64,000 bases of DNA, from contig QPMI01000436.1 in NCBI GenBank assembly GCA_004431415.1, positions 310,001-374,000 of the forward strand, read 5' to 3'. Origin of the DNA: Cyanophora paradoxa. Lineage: Eukaryota > Glaucocystophyceae > Cyanophorales > Cyanophoraceae. This document shows, piece after piece, positions 1 to 11,207 of this stretch (the first letter of the stretch is position 1; each line of letters begins with the position of its first letter). The notes under the pieces were generated by a model. It did no database searches, was not told the origin of the DNA, and saw only the letters and a program-made list of their open reading frames with translations. Made by a program: the position numbers and the translations under genes.

Positions 1-540
1 CTGAGCACAACAATTCAAAGTTGTTTTGCAGTGCGCTGGGGCCTTGAACTGGGCGCGGACGCGGTTTGTATGCTGTGTCCTTGAGTTCTTCTACTACTTC
101 TCCTCGTACTCGTTCTCCTTACCTTATGCGTTCTCGCGATCGCGTCCCTCTTGATCCCTCTTGATATATATATTGCTATCGTCTGCGATCCCTTTTAATT
201 TGTGATTATTTTGTTGGCGTTTAATATGGGGTACCGTGGAGCAGGAAAATACTGGGCCGGAAATTAGTGGACTAGAAAACTTGGCGCTCCCTTAGGCGAA
301 ATACTGGAGCCCGAAATTAGTGGATCGTGAAAATTTCGGGCTTGTATGGGGCGGTAATTACGGGGGGTACTGCATGGGGCAGCATCAAGGAAATACTGGA
401 GCCCGAAATTAGTGGACTGAGTCAAGATTTCGGTCCACTAATTTCGGGATCCATTAATTTTCTGCGTCCAGTGTTTTCCTGCTCTACGGTATGGGACGGA
501 CGCGGACGCGGTTTGTATGGGGCGCCCTGGAGAGGCCTTC
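1..540. repeat. Short interspersed direct and inverted repeats
   Basis: No gene is visible. A 27-nt unit beginning GAAATACTGGAGCCCGAAAT occurs at 298-324 and 390-416, with a diverged copy near 244-271 and an inverted piece (TCCACTAATTTCGGG) at 434-448. A second unit, GCGGACGCGGTTTGTATG, occurs at 55-72 and 502-519, so the tract is bracketed by the same word. The composition is much less GC-rich than the gene that follows. It could be the decayed remnant of a mobile element, but no terminal structure or target duplication could be fixed. Confidence 0.55.
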
Positions 541-677
541 GTCAAGGCGGACCTTCGCCTCTCAAGGTTTCATGAAAGTCGCCGTACCCTCCAAGCCATA
601 GCTCTAGCGCGGAAAATCAGGGCAAACAGCGGCGAATCGCGACGTACTGCAGCGGGCAACGCAGTGTGGAGAATAAC

Positions 678-2973
678 ATGACGTCCTCCAGCGCCGGCGC
701 ATACTCCGAGGGCCAGATGGTGGCCGGCGGCTTCCTTCGCACCGCTCTCTCGAACAAGGATGACCTAGTGAAGCGCCTGAAGGTACCTGCGCCGCCCCGA
801 AGCGTGCGGGCGCTGCGCTGCAGCTGCCTGACCGCTCCATCGCCAGGCGCTGCACACGTTCCTCGTTTCCTGCTCCCAGGACTACCCCAACTACAAGCTC
901 GAGGTGTATGCAGATCTCGTTGACAAGCGCCTCACGCAGCACGCCGTACGACCTCGTGCAAGCGTTCGTTTTTGCGCCCCATGCTGACGCTCGCCAAGGA
1001 CAAGACGGTCAAGGTATTCACAGCGTGCTGCCTATCCGACGTAATCCGCATCTTCGGTGCGCCGCGCCCAAGCTGCGGCGCGTCGCGCTCTGCTAATTTG
1101 AGCGTGTCCGTTCGAAACGAAGCTCCGGATCCTCCTTACGACGATGCGATACTCCGGGTTCGTTAATGAGCTCAACGCGTGCGCTTTTCGGCTGCGTGCA
1201 GCAGCCGCGAATGGCCGCCGAGGCCGCTCCGACAATTTGAATGAGACCCGCGGCGCAGCGGGTTTTCCTGCTCTTCTGCGAGCAATTCAAGGGCCTGCAC
1301 GACCGCTCCTGTCCACTTTTCTCGCGCTACATCTGGATGCTGGAGCGTCTGAACATCGTGAACGCGGCTGTGCGCTCGCCCGCGGCCCGCCGGGCTTCGC
1401 CCCCCTGATCTGATCCGCCCGCCCAGGTCCTGATGGTCAGCCTGGATATGGCGGACGAGCTGATGATGGAGAACGTTCGCACGCTTTTCGGGGTCATCTC
1501 GTGCGCGGCGGCTCCGCCCCCCGCGCGCCCCTCCCTCCGCCCGGGGCGCCCCCGCGAACGAGTCCCCACCGTGCAGGAGCGTCCACAGCAACAAGGTGGA
1601 GCGGGAGATCGTCTCGTGGCTGGCGGCCGTGATCAACGAGGCGGACGGCCTCTCGAACAGGTTCCTGGGAGAGATCCTGCAGAACCTGGTACCCCCCGTG
1701 CGGGAGGAGCACAAGGATCGCTACCGGCTCGCCCGAAAGCTGGTCGAGGTCACAGCGCCGCGCATCGAGCGTCCCGTCACCGAGTTTCTCACCGCCCTTC
1801 TCGCCGACGACTCGGTGCACCGTCCCCTCTGTGGAGACTCCGATTAGAATTCAATTTCGCTCGAAATTCAAATTTTAACTCACCAGAAGGCGCGGGACGA
1901 GGAGATTCCGCCCGTGCTCCAGAAGCAGGTTATGGAGCTCCTCGTCGAGCTGGGCGCCGTCGGCCCCAACTTCGTGTTCGCCGCCCTGCCCCTCATCGAC
2001 GACCAGCTGCGGGTCCGCGGCGGGCCGGCCGGCCCTTCTGGAAGGCTTTCTCTGCTTTCGGTTCGATATACGCGACCGCAGAGTGACGAGGTGGACGTGA
2101 GGCTCCGGGCCATGGAGATGAGCGTTCGCCTGGTGGAGAGGGAGCAGCGGGGGCCCGTCGCCGGCCCGGGCGCCGTCCCCGCGAACTTTGTCCAGCGGTC
2201 CGCTTCCCCCCCCCGCCCGCTTCCCCCTCTCCCTCTCCCCTCCCCATTCCACCCCCCTCCCCCCCCCCGCCCCCCTCCCCCCTCCCCTCGTCCCCTCCTC
2301 TCCTCTATCTTCCCTCCCTTGGGAGGGCTGAGGGCCCCGCAGGCTCGACGACATGAGCAGCAAGGTGCGCGAGATTATGTGCGGGCACGCGAGGACCCTG
2401 CTGCTCAACATCCAGCCGGGAAACCCCCTCTTCGACGAGATTGTCGGTGCGCGCGGCCTTCGGAGCGGTTTTCGGCTGGCTCTCGGAGCACGCGGCTGAT
2501 CCCGTGCGACCGCAGCCAAGTGCGAGGTGCGGACGCAAGACGGGGAAGAGCGGGTCCGCCTGGCGGCCGCGGCGGCCCTCTGGGGTGCGCGCGGTCCCGC
2601 CCCGCCGGCCCTGCCCGTCTCGCTCCGCTGACGCGGCCTCAGACGCGATGCGGGAGCGCCCGTCCGCGAAGCTTCACAAGCGGGAGAGCACCGTCGCTGC
2701 GGTCTCCCGATGCCTACTCGACCGCAAGGCGCGCCGGCGCCGGCGCCTTGGAAGGCGCGCAGGCCGACCCCTGTGCTCACGTGAGGGCGAGCCGCAGGTG
2801 ACAGTCCGGCGAGAGGCAGCCAAGCGGCTCGCGGAGGCGTACGTCGAAACCATCGCGCACGATGCGGGCGCCTGGGCGCTCCTCGCCGCCATCCCCGCGC
2901 GGCTCTTCGCCGCCTACTGCTCCCTCGCTAACCCTTCCCAGAACGAAGACCGGTGCGCCGCTCAGATTTGTGC

Positions 2974-3006
<33 letters not shown>

Positions 3007-6000
3007 CGACACGATGCGAAGCGTGTTCTTGGACGGGGTCATCGAGGACGTGCTTCTCGGGACGTCGGTGGCGCCTGAGGCGCGCGCGCGCCGCATGCTC
3101 GCGCTCTACCGGTCCTGCCACGCGAGCAACGGCGAGGGCCGCTTCTCCGCCGGGTTCCTTGGGGCCTACCTGAGGGAGCACGCACGGCGCGCCCGCGCCC
3201 GGCCGCCTCGCTCCCCACTCTGCCCGCTCTTACCGTCCCCAGCAGCTGCATGAAGCTCATGGGGAAGCTGGCTGAGCTCCGGGCCGCGGGGAAGGTGCGG
3301 GGCGGGGGCAAGCAGCGCCGAGTTCGTATAGCTCCGATGTGCTGAACTTCCACCCAGACGCTGGAGAGCTCGCCCGTGTCGCCCGTCGAGGCATGCATCC
3401 GCATGCTGGCGCAGGGGTTCCCCGCCCCCGATGACACGCTGAAGCAGCTGCGCGCCGCGTACTCCCACAAGGACAACAAGGCCCGCCTTTGCTCCTTTCA
3501 CGAGTTTAAAAGGAGCTGAGAGCGCCCCGCAGATCTTCGCGGCGCTTGCCAAGGCGTCCGACGCGGACACGGAGCCCGGCGCCGCCCGTTCGGCCCTCGT
3601 GCGCCCCGTGCGCGACGCGCACCCGCGACCCCGGCCGACCGCGCCGCGCCGCGCCGCGCAGGCGGACGCGCTGGCGCGCATGGGGGCGGCCGAAGACGGG
3701 GACCACGAGCCGGTCCTGGCGGTGCTGCGCCGGGCCACGGCAACTTCGCTCTCGGGGCCGTCGCGCGCGAGCTGGCGGCCATCGCGGCTGCGGCCGCGCC
3801 CGCGCCGGCTGCGCCCAAGGCCGGCAAGCCGGCCTCCTCCGAGGACCGGGAGGGGGCCGAGGCCGAAGCCGCCGCGGCGCTCGCGCTTCTGAAGGCGAGC
3901 GGCCGGCTCTCTCTCACTTCCTCTTTCCCTCGGCCTATGAGGATCTCGCTCGCAGGCGATGAGCGAGGCGTGCCCGCGGTCGGTTGCCGCCGCGGCCCCC
4001 GCGCTCGTCTCGCTCGTGGGCCACGCGTCGCTGGCCGAAAGGGCCCTGGTCTGCCTCGTCCCCACTGTCCCCGAGCTCGCGACGCGCGACCCGGACGCCC
4101 TCGAGTGCGCAGCTCCTGGCTCACAGCTCGTTTCATTCGTTCTGGGACGAGGGGCGGCGGCAGGGACCTGCGTGGCCGGCTGGCACCCGTTGTTGAAGCG
4201 CGGTGCGGGGGCGGGCGGGCGGCGAAGGCGGCCGTGCGCCTCGCGGCGGTGGCGGGGGCCGATGAGGCCTCGGACCTGCTCGGGGACGCGTTCCGCAAGC
4301 TCGCCGGGGCCCTGCCGAGGCTCGCGGGGCCGGATCTGCGGGCCGCCCTCCGCGTCCTCGCTGCCTTCGCTTTCCACCTCCCGCTGGCGCGGCGGCGTCC
4401 ACCCGCCCCGCCCGCGCCGCCGCCGCCGCCGCCGCTGCTGCGCGCCATGAACTGACGACGACGCCGCGCAGCTGTTCGACGCGGAGAAGAAGAAGCTGAC
4501 GAGCCTCCTCGTCAGCGGCATCATCTTCAGCGGCAGCAGCACCAAGGTGCCCTCGCCCCCCGCGCCCGCGCTCGCGCGCCCCGCTGCGCCCGCTCAGCCT
4601 TCCGCCGCAGTCTCCGGCCAAGGAGGGCGGCAAGAAGGAGCGGCGGCAGGCGGCCGCCGGCGAGCCGAGCGAGGACGCGTGCATCCGCGTGCGCTCGGCC
4701 CCGACGCGCGCCCCACGATCGAGCCAGCGAGAGCGCGCGCGGGGCAGGCGGCGGCGGCGAAGGTCCTCGTCAAGTTTTTGCTCGGTCTCGGCAAGGCGGA
4801 CGCGCAGGCGGCCGGCGGCGCCGTCGTCAAGGTCCTCCAGCGCCTCATGGCCCAGCGGCCCGCCGCCGCCGACGACTCCAGCCAGTGCGCCTTCTCTCGA
4901 AGTTCTGCTCTAGAGCTCAATTCACCTCCGCTCTCCCCTCTTAGCTTATTGCGGGCGGCAGGGCGGCGGTGGACGCCGAGTACCTTCGGCAGGTGGCGGC
5001 GCTGAGCCTGGCGCGGGCGACGGCCGGGCAGCACCTCTCGCGGCTTCTGACGCCCGAGCTCTCCCTCGCCGCGTGCTGGCCCATGCTCGGCGAGACGCCG
5101 GCCCTGCGGCGGCGCTTCGTGACCAAGCTGGAGCGGCTCGGGCGGGAGGGCATGGCGCCCCGCTTCCTCGTCGCCCTCGCGCTAGGCGCCGAGGACTCGG
5201 CCAAGCCCATCGCCGCCGCCGTGCGCCGCCTATCGTATCGCTTCGCCCGCGCCTCGCGCCGAGCGCGGCCCGTCCCGCAGGCCTGCGCGGCCCTCCGGAG
5301 CACGATGGCGGACTGGAAGCGACGCACCGCCAACACGCCCGCCAAGGCGAGCGCACGGCTCGCCCCCGAGCCGTCCGTTCGCCTGACCTTCTCCGGGGTA
5401 CAGGTCTTGGAGGACCTTGTCCCGTTCCTCGTCTTCGTCGTCGCGCACCGCCCAAACTTCACGCACGATCAGCCCGGCGTGCGCCGCTCCGCCCCGGCCG
5501 CCTACGCCGCCCCATCCTCTTTCCTGAGCGACCCGGCGCGCCCGCGGCAGTACAAGGGCGCGGCCCGGTGTCTGCAGGCGTACCTACAGCCCCTTATCGA
5601 GGCACGCCTCGCCCTCCCGCCCCCTCTGTCCCTCTCACCCGCCGCCCGCAGCTGGGGCGCGGGGACAACTTCCCGTACGTCCAGCAGCTGCTCTGCTCCG
5701 TGAAGCAGACCGACGACGCCCTGGATCCGAGATCCACCGTGCGTCCTTTTGATTAGATGAGCCGTATTCTAACGCTCGATCTTCTTCTGATATAGATCTA
5801 TTCATCTATTCGTATTCATATTCTGCTGCAAGAACGATTGATCCTAGAGTCTCTCTGATCTAATCAAACCTCCCTCTAATCTCCTCTAATCTCCTCTCCT
5901 TCTTTTCTCCTCTAATCTCCTCCTCGTCCCCCCTCCGAAGGCCCTCCTGGAGGTCGCGGAACTGGCCCTGCTCGTCGCCCTCGACGCGGCGCGCACGAAG

Positions 6001-7426
6001 CCGGCCGCCGCCGGGCCCTCCGCCCTCGTCCCCCAGGTGCTTCTTCTACCCCTCCCTCCCGCCCCTCCCTCCCTCCCTCAGCGAGGCGGCTTCAGGTCTT
6101 GCTCTGGCCCGACTTCTTCCTCTCCCTGGACCGCGCCGCGGCGGCGCAGCGGGTCCAGTCCCCGCCACCTTCCCCTTCCATCCCCCGCTTGACTTGTCGC
6201 CGCCCCGCGGACCACAGCTTTCCACGCAATTTGTCCCCACCGACATTCTGAAGCCCGCGCGCCTGCAGCCCGCCCGGCCCGCGCCCGGCGTCTTCTCACT
6301 ACAGGCGGGGTGCAGGGCGCTGGACGGAAGGCCGCTGCCCTCACCGACGACACTCCTAACAGGCCCTCCCGCGTGGGCTTCCGCACCCTCACCCACCGCC
6401 CCCCTTGCCCAACGCGCACCGCCCGCCGCAGAAGGGCAAGCAGGGCCCCTTGCGCGCCTCTCAACAGGTCCCCGGCTGCTCTTTCCTCTCTCTTCTCTCC
6501 CCTATTGTCATGTGGCGTTGCAGTCCGCGTCCCTCAGCGCGCGTCCCAAGCCTGCCGTCCGGCGGAGGAGGCGCTCCTCGACTGACGAAGGAAGCGAGGT
6601 CGAGGGCGAGGACACGAGCGGGGGCGAGGAGGGGCAGGGGCAGGGGCGGGCGAACGCTCGCCCGGCCGAGTGCGTCGCCTGGCCGCGCAGACCCCCTGAT
6701 CCCGCCTCCCGAGCGCGGGCGCGTGCAGGAGGCCGAGGCGCGGCGCGAAGGAGGCGGCGCAGCGGCAGATGAGGAGGCAGGCGGCCGAGCAGCGGGACGG
6801 GAGCAGCGCCGTCGAGGAGGAGGAGCAAGAGGGGGAGCGCGCCCCCAAGAAGCCGTCGGCAGAGGCCAAGAGGCAGCCCGCGGAGAACGGGTGCGGCTCC
6901 GTTTGGGTGGAGTGGCCGCGGCGAGCTATATATCTAAGAATTAAAGCGACTCGCGCGCAGGAAGCGAAAGCGGGAGCCGGCGCCGACCCCGAAGAGTGCG
7001 AAGGCCGCCGAGGCACAGGGGAGCGACGGCGAGATCGGCGGGAGCGATGCCAAGTCGTCGAGCCCCCCGCTGGCCAAGTGTGCCGCTGCCCGTCCGCTGC
7101 CCCTGACCCGCTGACGTCGCTGCAGGAAAGCGCCGGCAGCCAAAAAGGCGGCTAAGAAAGCTGCGTCCGTCGAGGCGAGCTCCTCCTCGTCCGCCTCGAG
7201 CGGGGGCGAAGAAGAAGGGGGAGAGGGCGAGTGCAGCGAGGGCGGTCCGGAGCCGCTGGCGGCGGCGAAGGCGGTGGCCCGGCGGTGGCCGCGCGGGAAG
7301 GCGGTCCCAGCCGGGAGAAAGCCCCAGGGGAAGGCAAAGGGGAAGGCGCCCGAGAGGCCCGAGCCTCCAGCAAAACCAGCCACAAAGCTCTCTGCCAAGG
7401 TCGGCGCGGGGAAAAGCACGGGGTGA
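678..7426 (+). CDS. PDS5: Sister-chromatid cohesion protein PDS5, multi-exon
   Basis: PDS5 is a HEAT-repeat protein that binds cohesin and controls its loading and release in the nucleus. Exon 1 (678-782) starts at ATG 678 and reads ...GGFLRTALSNKDDLVKRLK before a GTACC donor. Later exons, in order, give ALHTFLVSCSQDYPNYKLEV (from 847), FTACCLSDVIRIF (about 1,015-1,056; compare the family motif VACCLADI.RIYAPEAPY), APDPPYDDAILR, FLLFCEQFKGLHDRSCPLFS, MADELMMENVRTLFGVI and a long exon near 1,590-1,830. HEAT-like exons continue to about 6.05 kb. The C-terminal exons (6.5-7.4 kb) are Lys/Arg/Glu-rich with KPPAK-like basic patches, as in the AT-hook tails of this family; the Lys-rich frame stops at TGA 7424-7426. 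Exon borders are read by eye and some inner ones are uncertain. Family assignment is firm; exact splicing is not. Confidence 0.85.
2976..3007. repeat. (TG)n(CG)n microsatellite in a PDS5 intron
   Basis: About ten TG dinucleotides run directly into a short alternating CG tract, immediately upstream of a coding exon. Alternating purine-pyrimidine DNA of this kind can adopt Z-form. Nothing else marks it as functional. Confidence 0.85.
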
Positions 7427-8072
7427 CCGCGCGGCCACCTGCAGTGGCCCGGCGGACCGAAGCCGTCCACTTTCCTATCCCTCCAGGCAGTGCTGCTCAT
7501 TGTGTGGTAGCGGGGATCAAAATTCGAGATCTATTTTGTGGCCGAGCTTATAGCTAGTCCCACTTAGACTTGATGGGAGACTCGGGTGATGAAATGCGCA
7601 TCACTGAGTCAAGGCGTCTCAAATTTTTCATTACGTGGAAACTGATGCGATATCTCTCATATTGTAGTCTGTGACGGCGTGCAATAAATACGAGAAGAAC
7701 TGCCCATAGCTACCGCTACCCTTCAAACCCGAAGCTGAAGTTCGGAAAATTCGAGTTTACAGAGACGAATTCCAGCATGGCACAAGAAATGGGACCACCG
7801 TGCCGCTGGCTGGGCGCTCAACGGAAACCGAATTCAATGATTCGGAATCAGGAATCCCGCTGGCTAATCCGTGGAACAGTGGCCCAGAAGTTTTGCTGGG
7901 GGGCAGCACATCGATACACGAGCCTCGGAGCAAAACGCGGGGGCTGAATTAGAAGGTACATAAAAAAAGGTCGGTCCGGGACCAGAGAGAGCGCGAATTC
8001 GAATACACCGTCAACGATAGATAACTTACTATAGTACAAGCGGAGGCCGCCGCTGTGACACAAGGTACAACG
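7427..8072. other. Intergenic, no gene seen
   Basis: The tract between the PDS5 stop and the next minus-strand signal has mixed composition, in-frame stops in all frames and no recognisable RNA gene. It presumably holds the PDS5 3' end. Confidence 0.5.
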
Positions 8073-8330
8073 TCAACGTCGAGAATCTCGCATTTCATGA
8101 TCAGCAGACGGGGGCGAGATCGACGGAGGAGCGGTGCAGGGGCATGGGCTCCCGCAGTGCGCGAGGAGGGCGCTGCCGCCGAGGTCGGCGAAGGAGGCGG
8201 CGGCCCTGAAGGTGGAGGCATGGTGGGTAAACGCCCCGGCGTAGAAGGACTCGAGGATCCGCACCGCCTCGGCCACCTCCGCCTCACGCCCCAGCTCCTC
8301 CGCCCGCGCCTTGACGTGCCGAGCTCCCGA
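8073..8330 (-). CDS. Possible terminal exon of an unidentified gene
   Basis: An open minus-strand stretch reads ARAEELGREAEVAEAVRILE then SFYAGAFTHHAS and ends at a stop near 8,073. The first half looks like a helical, charged repeat, but no family is recognised. There is no convincing start, and a GTACCCC donor-like word lies upstream near 8,350. It could be a 3' exon or chance open frame in GC-rich DNA. The 9-mer TCATGATCA, recurrent between host genes, lies inside the last codons (8,095-8,103), which argues against strong coding constraint. Confidence 0.22.
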   Translation of the reverse strand, partial: SGARHVKARAEELGREAEVAEAVRILESFYAGAFTHHASTFRAAASFADLGGSALLAHCGSPCPCTAPPSISPPSADHEMRDSRR

Positions 8331-8665
8331 TGAATGGGTAGGCGGGGTACGGCAGCCGGCAGGGCGACGAGGTCTGGGGCTTGGACTCGGCGGGCGATTT
8401 CAAAGACGAGGAGCCACCAGACCCGTATCCCTACCATCGCGATGAATCAGTGACTGCACGGCAAACACAAAATTGAACAGCACTAGTATGTAACAAAACC
8501 AAAAGCGCTACAGGCCAGGACAATATCGCAAAAGCGACTTCTCTTCGACATTTAAAAACAAGCGCAAGAGCTGGACACCGCAGCATGCTGGGAAAACAAG
8601 GAGAGAATGTCGCAGCCTTGCAGGCCTCCAGCGGATCCAGAAAAAGGAGGCACCGGGCGGCCGCC

Positions 8666-10122
8666 TCAGGAAAAGCGGCGGGCGCGGTCGAAGGAGAAGC
8701 GCGGGGAGTGGGACGGGGACGGGGGCGGGCGGTAGGCGGTCGGTCCGGGGCTCCACGCCCCGAGGCTCTCCGACTCAAACTCGCGCCCCATGTACACAGC
8801 CTTGCGTGGCTCCGCCTGCGGCCGCACCCGCTGCGGGCTCGTCCCGAACCCGTAGCCCCCCGAGCCCAGCAGGCTCTTGTCCCGCTCCTTCCCCATCGTC
8901 GGCCGCACTGCATACTGAGGCGCGGGCAACGGTCGCTCGCGGGGGGTACGGGGCGGGGCGGGAAAGAGGGCAGGGGGGCTTCCGCGCACGGAGCCGGGGC
9001 CGGGGCCGGTGGGGGCCGAGCGGCTCGTCACTGCGGCGGACGGCTCGTCAGTGGGGCGCGGGGGCCTGGGCAAGGCCATGCCAGGCCGGGGCGGGGCAGT
9101 GCGGCGCACGGAGGCCTGCGTTCGGGGAGGACGGGGGCGGGAAGACCCGCTGCGGCGCCGTGCCGAAGCTGAAGCGCGGGGCTCCGTCCCCGGGCGCCGC
9201 TTTCGGCCCCGCGTACGCCCCTGTACCCTCCGGCTCAGGTGAAAAAAAAGGGAGGATAGAAGGGAGGTACGGACCGGGCCCGGGGGAGTGCAGGCCGCGG
9301 TTCACCGAAGCGAACTCCTCACCGAAGTACGGCACCTGAGGAGGGGGGGAGGGGTGGGGGGGGGGGGGGGGGGGGGGCGAGGGGGCATGGAAAGTAAGGG
9401 ATAAGGGATTTCGAGTTCTTTCGTGCTGGGGATGGTACGGGCCTTCTTGGGCTCGGTGTCGGGCCGGAGGCGGTGCGGCTCGGAGCCGATGCGCGCGGCG
9501 GGGCCCGGGGCCGGCGGTCGCGGCTCGTACTTCCCAACGGGCGGCGCCACCTCTGCCCCGGCGCACCTCAGCCGTGCGCTCGGCCGCGGGAGCGAGCGAC
9601 CCGTACCCCTGGGCTTGGCGAAGCGGCTGGACTTGCCCATCGAGTAGACGGGGGTACGCGACTGCAGCTTCGCGAACTGCTCCGGGCTTGCCCTGCGCCG
9701 CCGCGTCGACGTCGGCACCCCGGCGGACAGAGGCGGGGGGGGGGGGGGGGGGTACGCACGAGGCGAGGGGCGGCGGGGGATCGTTGCGGCCGCGGGGGGG
9801 CGAGAAGGAGGCGCGCTGGGGCGCCCTGCCCGTGCTGAAGGAGGGGCCGGTCTTGCCCAGCCCGAACGGGTCGCTCTTGGGGTAGCTGTTCGAAGGCGTA
9901 AGGGCTCAGCAGAAAGAGTAAAAATTACTAGTAGATCACTTTCAAGAAGAGACGGCTTAAGAGCTCAGTAGAAAGAGCGAACTTATCAGTAGATGAAGCT
10001 AAAGAAGCGAAGGCTAAAGAGCCGGGAGGAGGGCAGGGCTGGGAGGGGGGTACACCCTCGACCGACCTGCCGGGTCCCGGGGAAACGCTCGCCGACCGGG
10101 GCGACGCGTCCCGCTTGCTCAT
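8666..10122 (-). CDS. Sperm-tail PG-rich (STPGR/SHIPPO) repeat protein, multi-exon
   Basis: STPGR proteins (ODF3/CIMAP-like) sit on or inside axonemal microtubules. The gene starts at an ATG in good context at 10,122 (MSKRDASPRSASVSPGPGR), then a GTACC donor. The next exons read YPKSDPFGLGKTGPSFSTGR and QFAKLQSRTPVYSMGKSSRF. The following ones carry SVNRGLHSPGPGPYLPS, DGAPRFSFGTAPQRVFPPP and SLGAWSPGPTAYRPPP before the stop at 8,666-8,668. SPGPxxY motifs and the recurrent PRFSFxxAPQR-like signature are typical of the family. Introns contain long G runs on the plus strand (for example 9,357-9,376 and 9,739-9,752). Most of the 3' half is duplicated 12 kb downstream. Confidence 0.7.
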
Positions 10123-10303
10123 GGCGAACGCAGGCCCCGCCTTCTTCGCCGAGTCGCCGCCTCCAGCGGCACGTTGTACCTATACCCGGCTGAGTGGGGG
10201 GGCGCGGACTTTCGACCCGCCCTTCGACCCGCTGGGCGTGCGGGGGCGTCCCTCGGAAGAGGTGCGGGAGCGCGCGGACATCCTCCAGCGAAGAAGTAGC
10301 CTC

Positions 10304-10475
10304 GCCCCCAGCCTAGCCCAGCCTAGCCCAGCCCTCTCTTTAACCCCGCACGGGCGCGAGCTAAGCAAGCCTCTAAGCGCACCCTCCAGCCTCGCCCAGC
10401 CTAGCCCAGCCTAGCCCAGCCTAGCCCAGCCTCGCCCGGCCTAGCCCAGCCTATCCCGGCCTCGCCCGGCCCAGC
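10304..10475. repeat. Minisatellite, 10-bp unit CCTAGCCCAG
   Basis: Tandem copies of CCTAGCCCAG and variants (CCTCGCCCAG, CCTAGCCCGG, CCTATCCCGG) occur in two blocks separated by about 50 bp of unique sequence. Its place just upstream of the STPGR start codon could be in the promoter region of that gene. Confidence 0.8.
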
Positions 10476-11207
10476 CTCCAGCCGCGCGGGCCCAGGACGG
10501 ACCTGCTCGGCGACGGCGGCCACGAAGCCCTGAGGGCGGCGTCGGCCGCCTCCCCGTCGCCCGCCTCGCCCGCCGCCCGCTCCGTCGGGTCCGCCCCCGC
10601 GTGCCGCCCCACGTCCAGCAGCCGCGACGAGACGCCCCCGCGCTGCAGGAAGGAAGGAAGGGGACGGGGCCGGGGCGGTCGTACCCCGGGGCGGGGGCGG
10701 GGCTCGGGCCCGAGGGCCGCAGAGGGGTTCGCGGCTCGCGGAGCGAGAGGGCGGGCGGGGCCCGGCGGCCCCTTTGGCCTCCGCCAGCGCCGCGTCCGAG
10801 GGAGAGCGCGCGGGCGCGGGCCGGGCGCGGGGGCGCCGCCGCCCGCCCCGTCGCTCCCCGCAGAGAAGGCGCGTCGAGCGAGGGGCGGCGCCGGCGGGGC
10901 GGGCGGGCGGGCAGGCGGGCGGGCGGCCTGGGTGGCCCGCCCGCCCGCCTCGCACAGGACTGTCTACTAGCTATAGGGCTAGGCATAGGATTCTAGGAAG
11001 TCCCGAAGTCCCGGAGTCCAGCCCTAGCAGGTGCGAAACTACGTAGAAATTAGAGAGCACGTGTATATTTGTTCGAATCCCCGATCGTATATCACACATG
11101 AGAGCCATTGAAATCTGATATCGAGCTTCGGAATTCAATTTCAATCAGGATTTGCTCGGGGTATAAATTAATGCATACGTAATGGGCACCAGACTGCTGT
11201 TCTCTGT
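10476..11207. other. Intergenic; one weak exon-like stretch
   Basis: On the minus strand near 10,500-10,620 an open stretch reads LLDVGRHAGADPTERAAGEA and may be an exon, but no family fits. The rest is extremely GC-rich simple sequence (GGCGGGCGGGCAGGC-type runs near 10,890-10,930) followed by a lower-GC spacer from about 10,965. Confidence 0.35.

Noticed and set aside
604-942. Minus-strand ORF over the PDS5 first exons
   Set aside because: Shadow frame; the plus strand gives PDS5 sequence with splice sites.
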